From: Colius striatus
Lineage: Eukaryota; Chordata; Aves; Coliiformes; Coliidae
Assembly (NCBI RefSeq): GCF_028858725.1
Contig: NC_084774.1
Location: 8,468,001-8,532,000 of the forward strand
DNA length: 64,000 bases
Direction: 5' to 3'
Positions 1-9,544 of the stretch are shown piece after piece (within the stretch, counting starts at the first letter, position 1; each line of letters opens with the position of its first letter). The translations under genes were made by a program, and so were the position numbers. Under the pieces are notes generated by a model, which was given only the letters and a program-made list of their open reading frames with translations, was not told where the DNA came from and ran no database searches.

Positions 1-1586
1 TGCGGGGCGGCTGCCGGCCGGGGCGGCTCGGCCGGGCGCTGCGGCTGGGACACGCTTGCCCGGCGGCTCCCTCAGCCCTGCCGAGCCGCGTTTCAGCTGC
101 CAGGGCTCGGCCGTCGCCAGCCCGTTTACCTGCTGGGACAGCCAAAGCAGAGGAGAAGCGGGCAGGACGCTGCGCCAGCCGCGGCTCCTCCCGACGGCGG
201 CCCCGGGGCGTGTGGAGGGCAGGGGTGGTAGCGAGCACCTCGGAGGGAGGGGGGAACCTTGCCCAACGCCTTTAAAGCCAAGGGACCGGCTCCCGAGCAC
301 ACGCCGGGAGCCCTGTGCAGCCCCAAGCCCCGTGGTCCTGCACCCCTGCTCGGCAGAGCCCGGCTTTGTGAGAGTCCCTGGCCACTATTTTATGGTTGTT
401 TGAGCTCCTCCCTGTCACAGCTGACCAAATACATCTTCCTGCAAGAATCTCCGGGTCCTAAGCTTTAAACACCCGCCGGTAACTGCTCGTTACCCGGGGA
501 AGTGCCCAGTGCTGCAGGCGGGGTTTTCTCCAGCGAGGAGCGGGTCAGAAGAATGCTGGGCACGGGAACGTGCCGTTATTTGTGGCTCAGCATTCTGCCC
601 TTGGGAGCTGCCCTTCCTAACTGCTGCTCTGCTGCTCGCTCCTCTCAGTGCTGCAGCTGCAAGTTAAAGGTGCCCTGTCGATAGAAAATTGATCTAAAAT
701 CTTAGGAAGCATAAAATAACCCCATTTTTTAAGCTGTTCAATCAAGAAAAACATTTCCAAACGTGGGCTGAGCTGGGGATGAGCTCAGTTGTGTTGGTGG
801 AAATCACCTCCCCCTACCCAGGTCCTGGGCACTGAAGGTTGCAGCTGGGAGAAGCTGAGGGGAACAGGCTGGATATTGGGGTGAACAGCCCAGGGATCCT
901 CCCTGCCCAGGCAGAGGGAAAGGGAAAATGCCTCTGGGTAAGAGGTTGTGAGGTGTCCTGCTTCCACATCTGCAGTGCTATTAACTGAGGCATTGTCAAG
1001 TCATTATCTTCTCGTGATGAGAAGTGGAATTTCACAAGGAAAATAAGATGAAGACACAGTGTCCAGAGCAATCTGCTCCTGGGCACTTAGAAAAAGGCTC
1101 CCTGCAGCACAGAGCCAGGGGAGCAGAGCCTGGGGCCTGGAGAGGGATCATCACACTCCCCTTGGGCTTCTCTGAGCCTGTTGCTTCCTGGTCCCTCAGG
1201 CAGCAGGACTTGAGCAGGTCACGGGTGTAGTGTGAGGCTGCACGGAGGCGTGTGCAGCTCGCTGAGCTCAGAACAGAAGCCCCAACAAAGACTTGATTGA
1301 TAATAAGCAAGAGGAGCAATAAAAAAGCTGTGGCTGAGTCCCAGCACCCGTGAGGGTGCAGCACTGTGTGGCTGCCCAGGTTGGTGTGCCAGGGCAGCCC
1401 CAGAAGCACACAGCTTTAGCTGCATGGGCACTGCTCCTGCCCTGGAGCTGGTGCTCAGAATGATGCATCATTCTGATGCTCAGAATGGCAGAACCTGGGG
1501 CTTTCTGGCCTGTGGGGGGCTGGGCACAGCGGGTACCGTGGCACAAGGTCACTGCTCATGCTGCCACTTCTCCTTGTGTCCCACAG
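1..1586. other. DUSP15 5' flank / first intron (no exon identified)
   Basis: The first 300 bases or so are strongly CpG-rich, like the edge of a promoter island. The rest has ordinary intron composition and ends in the polypyrimidine-AG acceptor of the first DUSP15 exon seen here. The usual first coding exon (a short start like MGNGM-K) was looked for and not found, so it probably lies just left of position 1. The only striking element is a perfect palindrome at 1455-1476. Confidence 0.6.
1455..1476. repeat. 22-bp perfect palindrome in DUSP15 intron
   Basis: The sequence centred on TGATGCATCA is self-complementary over 22 bases. The inner 18 are AGAATGATGCATCATTCT. Symmetry breaks at the flanking C (1454) and T (1477). 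The right arm is followed by a second copy of GCTCAGAATG. No function is known; it could be a dimeric factor site or a hairpin. Confidence 0.85.
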
Positions 1587-4500
1587 ATCCTGCCTGGCCT
1601 CTACCTCGGGAACTTCATCGGTAAGCAGAGCCCCAGCACTTACAGAGACCTCTCCAGCCTGTGAACTGGGCTCATTTGAGCCCATGCCTGCCTGCAAATG
1701 CTGCCCAATGCCCTCCAGCCCCCACCATGTGCTCAGTTGGCAGCAGTGAGAGGGGAGGCACCAGGGGAAATGCGGGGCAGAAACCCACTGCCTTCACTTC
1801 TGGTTCCTTATTTAACAGCTGCCCTGAGCCCCAGGGACACGGGGGAGGAAGGGGCTGAGGGGGGCCATGGCCTTGCCAGGAAAGGTCCCAGCACTGCCCA
1901 GCACCTTGGAGTGTGCTGAGGGGCTGCAGCTTGCTGGGAGCAGAGGGACAAGGGCTCATCATGGGTGTTCCTTTGGGGCCTTGGCCCGATGCCACCTGAG
2001 CATTGCTCTGCCAGGCAATCCAGGTGATGACAGAGATTTCAGGCCTGCTACGTGAAGCTCTGACTGCTCATGGAGACAGTGTCTCCAAACAAAAGCTTTC
2101 CCAGCCCCTGTAAGCCTTGATGCCAGTATCATTAATTGCCATCCCTCTGCTCTTGGTGCCAGTGTCACCAATTGCCACCTCTGCTTGCCTGAGGCAGGTG
2201 GGAAGGTCATAGGTACTGTGCAAGTTCCCCTGAAGGTCCCCACCCGCCTCCCCTAACCCACAGTGTCTCTCTCAAGACTCCTGTTAAAATTCACATCACA
2301 CCATTAGCACACTGTGCTCTGGATTCCTGAGCCAAGGCTTTGCACCACGTGAAATGTTACAAACCCAAGGCAATGAGATGGGAAGACATTTGTCCTCCTC
2401 TCCAGCAGCTTGTTCAGCATCCAGGTCATGGCATAAAAGGGAGATGGCTGTGATGGCAAGCATAGCCCCTTCCCAGCCTAACCACTGCTGGCCTGGTGAC
2501 CGGGATCCCAGCCAGAGCTGGGAGGTGTTAGTGAGCTGAGGGTACCCAGTGCTGCACACACAGCTGCAGGGGACACAGAGAGCAGGTGCTTTCTGCAGAT
2601 CCCTCGGGTGCTCAAGAAGAGCTCAGAGTGAGCCAAACTCAGGGGTGACACAGATCTCTGCAGCTCCCCTTCCACAGCTGATGAGATGAAGCAGATTCCT
2701 CAAGCTACACCAAGTCCCGTTGCTACATATGTGTTTGCACAGGGGAGGTGCAGGCAAAGATGAGGGCAAGCGCAGGCAAGCAGGAAGCTGCCTGATCACA
2801 AGGGAGGGGGTTTTTCCATGCAGGTGTCAATGCTGGTCCCTGGTTTGGTATCACAGGGTCTGCATTCAAGATTTACAGGGTGTGTTGATGTGTCTCACGT
2901 GGTAGGTGAGGCAGCCGATGCTCTGGAGCACAGCTTTGTGTGCTGGCTGGCTGCAGGAGCACAGCAGAGTGAGAGGGTAAGAAGTGAGTACATACTCATA
3001 TCCAGCTTTATCCTTTAGATGCCAAAGATCTGGAGCAGCTGAGCCGGAACAACATCACCCACATCGTTTCCATCCATGAATCTCCCCAGCCCTTGCTGCA
3101 GGTAAGGTCCTGCACCCCATGGCACTGTATAGATATCTACAGCCCCTTCCATGCAGCAGCATCCCATGGCACATATACCCCTCTCTTCCTCTCAGTTGGT
3201 CCCAGAGGAGCTGGGCAGCCCCCCAGGCATAGGAAACTGACTGTCTTGTGCCTATAACTTGTCCTTGAATGCCAATAGGAAACAATTTCCAGCTCTTCAA
3301 CCATCTTGTTTCCTACCCCCTCCTACAAGCTGCCCGTCCCCCACTGCCCAGGCAGAAAGCAGCCCATCCCCACACAGGAGGATGCTGTGTTGGGAGTGGT
3401 GAAGCCCCACAGGCAGCGCTGGGTGAGGAACAAAGGCCCTGCCAGACCATCTGCAAGCACACACAACACCCTGAGCACAGCACCTGAGCTTCTCTTTCTT
3501 TCTGTCTCCCAGGATATCACCTACCTCCGCATCCCCCTGCCTGACACCCCTGAGGCTAACATGTGAGTACCCCGGGGTGCTGGGGCTGGCTTGGGGGAAG
3601 GGCTGAGCTCTGCAGGGCAATCAAGGGGGAAGCTCACAGAACCCCAGGCTCTTGAGGTGCTGCCTCCAGCCCCATTAACACAGCAACCCACAGGCTGGAG
3701 GCACCATGACCCGGTGCTGGGGAACCACCTCTGGACACTGACAGCATCCCAGTAACTGTTTGGGAGCGGGTGCTGTCCCTGGGGCAGCTCTGAGGGACAG
3801 GAGCAGTGAGCTTCCCCCTAGGGGTGCCTGGAGGGAGGAGAGTGGGCAAAGGGTATGGAGCTAGCCAAGGGCACTGGCATGGCTGGAGGCACGAGCAGCC
3901 AAGCTCCCACTGGCCCAGCACAAGTTACATCAGGCCAGTGCAGCCCCACATGGCTCCAGCACAGCCTGAGCTGACCTAGGCACCTTCCCTCAGGCAGCAG
4001 CAGCACCGAGCTGCTCAGGTCCCAGCAGCTCTTGGCAGTTTGTGTCAGTGCTTCAGCCTCAAACACACAGGGCTACTGTGTCTGCAGCCTAAAAACCCTG
4101 TTCCACCCCTGAAGCCCTTATTCTGTCTGGTTTATTTTTCCTGCTAGCAAGAGGCACTTCAAAGAATGCATCAGTTTTATTCACCAGTGTCGCCTGCACG
4201 GAGGGAACTGCCTCGTCCACTGGTAACACTCGTGTCCCTGTGCCACATGCCCCCACACACTGCAGCCCCCAGCCCCAGCTTTGGCTGCAGCCCCCTGAGC
4301 AAAGCCAGCCTGTCACAGGGCTCTGTGCCCACGGATCCACCCTCGGCTGCGGGTTGGGACTCAAGCCCAGCAGGATTCCAGGCAGCCCTGGAGACGGGGC
4401 AGCTTTCTGCTGCAGCTGAGCGAGTGGGAAGAGCGGGGCCTGGGGCAGGCAGCCAGGCAGCGCCGCTGCTGCCGCTTCCCCGGGGAGTGGTGGGTATTTA

Positions 4501-5202
4501 TAGGCACCCTGGGCAGCCTGGGGAGGGCTGAGGCCTCCCGGGGAGCAAGTCCTTGGAGAAGAGGAACCGAAGCACGGCGGCGGGGGAAGGGCTGAGCGTG
4601 GGGGTCGGGGTGTGCCGCCAGCCACAGCCCTTGTGCCCTTTCCCTCGCCAGCCTCGCCGGCATCTCCCGCAGCACCACCGTGGTGGTCGCCTATGTCATG
4701 GCCGTGACGGAGCTGAGCTGCCAGGAGGTGCTGGAGGCTGTGCGCAGCGTCCGGCCCGTGGCCAACCCCAACCCCGGCTTCAGGCAGCAGCTGGCCGAGT
4801 TCGGCAGCGGCGCAGCCCGCAAGGTGGGACCAGCCTCTGCACCCCCCCGTGTCCTGCTCCAGGGCGCAGCCTGCCCGCGGCTCCCAGGGCGAGGACGAGT
4901 GCCCAGAGCACCAGGCTGCTTCCCTGCTCCCCTTGCTAGACCTGCCCTTGCAAACAGGCGCCTTAATTGGCTTCTCCCTCCCTCCCCAGGTCCGCCGGCA
5001 CCTGAAGCAGAGGTATGGGCCATCCCCTTTCGACGACGAGGAAGAAATAAGGGCCTTGCTGCCAGCAGGGAGAAGAGGAGCATCCAGGACGGAGGGAGCA
5101 ATGCAAGGACTGGTCCCAAGAGCCAGAGACATGAGGAGCACAACTCCCTTCCTGCTGAGGGTGAAGAGGACGTTCTCCTGCATCCCAGCTTGTCTGAAGT
5201 GA
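1587..5202 (+). CDS. DUSP15: DUSP15 (VHY), small dual-specificity phosphatase, partial at 5' end
   Basis: Small atypical dual-specificity protein phosphatase. In mammals it is N-myristoylated, membrane-bound and linked to oligodendrocyte and testis biology. Coding exons with matching phases are 1587-1620, 3019-3101, 3513-3562, 4148-4222, 4652-4823 and 4990-5202, giving 208 residues. The missing first exon should add about 7 residues, including the myristoylated Met-Gly. Diagnostic stretches are ILPGLYLGNFIDAKDLEQL, HESPQPLLQDITYLRIP and the catalytic loop HCLAGISRSTT, which has the HC-x5-R signature split across the 4222/4652 junction. The general acid Asp is in LPDTPEA. The tail RVKRTFSCIPACLK matches the mammalian long form, and DUSP22 differs clearly from it. 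The neighbours IRF10 and FOXS1 follow on the same strand, as in the conserved locus. The stop is at 5200-5202 and a polyadenylation signal lies at 5834. Confidence 0.93.
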
Positions 5203-5860
5203 CTCCAGCCGAGGGAGAGCTGCAGGAACCACCCGACAGCCTGGGAGAGACGAAGGAGCTGCAGTGCAGGGTGCTGGGGGAGCACTGTGCAGGGGACTCA
5301 CACCGAGCCCAGCTCCTTCTTCTCTTCTGGGCTGTGAGTGTGCCATCCTCTGCCCCGGCTCTCAGCGCTCGGGGAGGGATCTGTGTGTGCTGAGGGCTCT
5401 GCAGCACTCGGTGGGCTCAGCCCCTTCACATCAGCATATCTGGGACCCCCGGTGAAAGGTGCAGGTCTCTGCCCCCAGGTCCCTGCGGGCTCCTGCTCGG
5501 GGCAGAGCCAGGTGATGCCGGCAGCAGCTTTAGCACTTGGGGACGGGACGCACAGGGTACGGGAGAGCCAGCGCTGGTCCCACCAGCAGCACCAGCTCCC
5601 GGGGCCGCGCGGGTGCAGTACCGGGTAACGCCACCGCACCGGCTCCCAGCTCCAGCCCGGCCAAGCACAAGCCCCGAGCGAGCTCTGTAGCTTTAGGAGT
5701 CCATCGCACCCCATTCCCAGCCCTCCCAGGGCACAATCTGTACAAGGTGGGAACAGAGCGTTTAACCCAGGCAGACCTCACTAAAGCAGAGCCTTAAGCC
5801 ATTTTGCTTAAAGACTTTTGATGCCCCCACAGTAATAAACACCCACTGTCAAAGTCTGAC
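5203..5860 (+). other. DUSP15: DUSP15 3' UTR with polyadenylation signal
   Basis: Sequence follows the stop codon up to the first canonical AATAAA, at 5834-5839. No other coding exon is visible. The 3' end near 5860 is inferred from this signal. Confidence 0.55.
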
Positions 5861-8800
5861 TCCCCTGCCATGGCTGGGTCAGAGGATGCTGAGGAGGAAG
5901 GTCCTGGCATGGGGCAGGGCTGGAGGCTGCTGCTTGCAGCTCTCTGCAGCCCCGGGGAGGAGTGGGCTGAGGGCACTGACATGCCTGCCTAGGGACCACC
6001 CTCTGCCTTACAGGAAGGTCAGAGGAGAAGCCAGAAACTTGGGTGCTGTGGCTGGGCTCTGTGGGGACAGGCCTTGCTCCAGGCAGCAGCAGGCAGCTGC
6101 TCACGTGGAGCCTGTCTCACTACCCCACTTACCTGGTCCAGAAGCCTTCTGCATCCAGCTACTAGGAACCCAGCACCAGCTGATCACCAGAAGCCCCAGC
6201 TCCTCCCCACACCTTTATACCTTTCCCTGAGACAGAGTCACAGGTGGGAAAGATGCTGGGGATACCCAGCTGGGACGTCAGCATCTCCTCTGCTGGGAGC
6301 TGAGCTGCCAGAGCAGGTTTCTGAGGTGTCTCTCACCCCTGCAATCCCTCTCTCACAGGAGAGGGTGTCTCCCAGCTTGGGATGGCCCAGGCAGCCTGGG
6401 AACCTGACTCCCACCTCACTGGATAGACACTGAGCCCATGGAGTAAGCAGGAGTGCATCATCCTCTGCTGCTCCTGCACCCTCTGCCATGGGGTTCCCCC
6501 TCTCCTCCCAGGCCAGGGCTCTCCAGTACCCTTTGTCCTTCCAGCATCCACCAGAGTGGTGTCCCAGCACCACAGGGCTATGCACCTGGGATGGATGTGT
6601 GCGTGGCTGTACCCTTCCATCAGCCTCATGCCAGGACACACTGTGCCCAGGTGTTCACACCCTGTTCCTCCCTTAAACCCCTGGCCCCTCCAGCCCAGCT
6701 CCAGCCTAGCTCCAGCCCAGCTCTGTGGCACAGCAAAACATGTTTATTTTGGCAGATCTCGTTTGCAAAACTGGGAAAACCCCAGTGAAGGTTGGGTTAG
6801 TTGCAGGTTAATGTTTGACTCCCTTTGAAGCTCATTTTGGCATGAAAAGTTGAAGGGTTAAGCAGCTTCATCTTCCCCATGCAGGGAAACCGGCTCCTGA
6901 GCATTTCAGTGACGCTGTGCTAATTAGATCCCCCAGGCCCTGTCACACGAGGTGAAATTCCTGCCTGACAAAGGCTCAGCCCCCGGGCTGTGGCTGCCAA
7001 ACGGCTGCAATTTCCCCAATGGCCTCGGTGTCATCTGTGTGAGCCCCTGGGAGAGGCAGCACCGGTACAGGGGGGACGGGGTGGGGGACACACACCAGGG
7101 GCTCAGGTTGCTGCCCAGACAGCCCCACAGCTGCTGGAAATCCCCCCCCTGGCTGGTGGTGAGCAGCTTCCTGTGAGGTGCCAGCCTGGCTGTGGCAGCA
7201 CTAAGCAGGAGAGCCACAGGCTACCAGGGTGAGGGCAAGCACAGCCCAACGCTGACTGGGTCAGGGGATCCTGCCTGCTGCTCCTCTCCCCAATTGCTGG
7301 AGCAGGACTGCCTCTGTGCTCAGAGCTGCAGTGCTGGCACAGCTGCCTCCTCCCAGGCACGGAGAGCCATGTTGCAGGCAGCCCCTGGGTCAGCCACAGC
7401 CCCACACCCTGCGTGGGCACAGGCAGCCCCCAGGTCAGCCCACCCCACAGCCTGTGCAGCCATTGCTCTGTGGCAAAGAGGCCACAGACAGGCTGAGTAA
7501 AGGAGAGCAAACACGTGGCAGCGTGGCTGGCTTGTACAGCCCCCTGTGCCCCCATCCCCACGCCCTCCAGGAAAGCCCAGGGTCGGGAGCGGTGCCGCAG
7601 CTGATTCATTCCGAGGCTTTGCAAGCCCCAGGGAGCCCGTCAGCTCTCGGCAGCCTCGTCTCTTCTCTCAGGGAGAGGTGCTTTGCTCTGACTCAGAGCT
7701 GGAAAGGAAACGCAGCGGGCTGTGAGCACAGACCCGGTGGGCTGGGCAGAGGAGTGGGGCTTCCCCAGGCAATGACATGTGGCTCTGCAGCAGTGATGGA
7801 GGAGTCACAGCAGTGTCACCCCAGGGCAGCCCTGTGAGCCCAGAGGCCCCTGGCCCGTGCCCTGCTGCTGGTGAGGGGGTCACACCGCCAGCCCTGCTCC
7901 AGCACAGCCCTTTGTGAGGGCTGCTTGGTACCAGCCAGCTCCATCCCTGCCCCAAGAGAGGGGAAACTCCTCCTCCTCCAGAAAGGGCAGCGGAGCTGAG
8001 CTCCTCACTGCAAGGAGAGAGGGATAGACCCTGCCAGTAGCCACAGCACTGAGGAAGGATACTAAGGAGCCAGCTGGGAGCCAAGGGGCTGCCTGGGACC
8101 CTGTGCTGGATCTCCCAGCACTGACACTCATCTTACCCCTGTGCACACCAGCACGTGCAGCCCTGCAGAGCAGCGCAGGCGCAGGAAGCCCTTTGCTGAG
8201 GTGTGGGAAGGACAGTGCCCAGCAGCACCCTGACCACGGCTCCTCTGTGAGTACAGCTTCTGCCAGGAACCCCGAAGGCAGTGGGGGATGATTCAGGCTC
8301 TCTCCCAGCCCCCAGCAGACTCTGGTACAGCTCATCTCGCTCCTTCCCACCCGGTTCCTGTTCGACTCAGCACCCAAAGCCCCGTGAGGCAGATGTGAGT
8401 GAGTGTCAGAGGGGAGGAGAGATCTTAGAGATGGGACAATGTCACTGCTCAGCCAGCCAGGAAACCCCAGGCCTGTTCCTGCAGCTCCTCACCCCTGTGG
8501 GCCGACACAGTCCCACCTGAGGCCATGTCCCCAGGGGCAAGGAGGTGTCCTGGTCCCCAAAGCAGGATGATGGGAGAGTGGGTCCCTTGTCCCCTGTGGG
8601 GTGCATGTGGGAGTTCTGAAGGTCTGAGGGAAGGCACCAGGGATGGATGTAAAGGAGACTCCTGTGATTTCTGGTGCCACATCCCCTCTCCTGTGGGTGA
8701 CCCTGTTCCCCACTTCTGTTGGGTGCCTGTCTCCACTGTCCTGGGTGGCCCTGTCCCTTCTCCCATGGGTACAAGGTGGGTGCCCCCTCTCCCGTGGGTG

Positions 8801-9440
8801 ACTCTGTCCCATAACCAGATAAAAGATCACAGGAGACAGATTGAAACAGTATGTTCTAGGCCCAGATGCAGAGGGGCTTTGTAGTTAGAACTAATATTAA
8901 GATGGCACTGATCAAAATAAACGTCTCTGGACTCAGGACAGACAAATTATCCTCATAAAGGACATCCTGGAACAACAATTTCTCTGCCTGAGAGGAAGAG
9001 ACCATCATCAACAGGTGGATGGGATGGCCTCAGCCACTGAATATGCATGATTTGGTAACGACTGTGCTCAGCCCACCATCAGCATCTCTATGGGAGCGGG
9101 CCCGGTTACTTTACATGCAGGCTTTGCACCGGTGAGGATGGAATCCCCTGCCTCGGGCGCCAGAGGCTGGATGATCCTTTACTCAATCTTCAGGACAAGG
9201 AGGAGTCAGAAAAGAGAATAACACTGGACTTGGTGTAAACGCGCTGCTGTGTGCGCTGCTCGGAGGAGTCACCCCCCAGCACCCGCCCGCGCAGACACGG
9301 AGCGAAGCGCTGCATGACTCGGCGAGCAGATGGGCTCACTGCCCCCCGGCCACGGACCCGCTTTGCCGCGGCTGCGAGGCGCATGGCTCGCTCCCCGCGG
9401 CGCCCCTCGCGTCCCGTCCCGCTCCCCCCGCGCCTCTCCG
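5861..9440. other. DUSP15-IRF10 intergenic region
   Basis: No gene was recognised. The open frames on both strands are GC-driven and match no family. A less GC-rich patch at about 6720-6960 (TTTATTTTGG, GCTAATTAGA) could be a regulatory element. About 8520-8815 holds degenerate repeats of a GTGGGTGACCCTGTCCC-like motif. About 8816-9240 is compositionally distinct and AT-richer than its flanks. Confidence 0.5.
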
Positions 9441-9457
9441 GGCAGCCGGCGCACAGC

Positions 9458-9501
9458 GGGAAAGGGAAAGTGAAACCCGGAGCGGCGCTTTCGCTTTCGC
9501 C
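9458..9501. promoter_or_regulatory. IRF10: ISRE/IRF-element cluster in the IRF10 promoter
   Basis: At 9458-9476 is GGGAAAGGGAAAGTGAAAC, a run of GAAA repeats ending in the GTGAAAC typical of interferon-stimulated response elements. At 9488-9501 is CTTTCGCTTTCGCC, the same kind of motif inverted. Both lie 45-90 bases upstream of the IRF10 start codon, inside a CpG-rich block. IRF family genes are commonly induced by interferon through such sites, so autoregulation or STAT/IRF9 control is likely. Function is inferred. Confidence 0.75.
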
Positions 9502-9544
9502 ACCTCGGCACGTTTCCTCGGGCCGGGCCGGGCGCGGGGCCGCG

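Noticed and set aside
4089-5285. 398-codon minus-strand open frame across DUSP15
   Set aside because: Antisense to recognised DUSP15 exons and an intron, low-complexity Pro/Gly/Ala content, no family similarity; a GC artefact.
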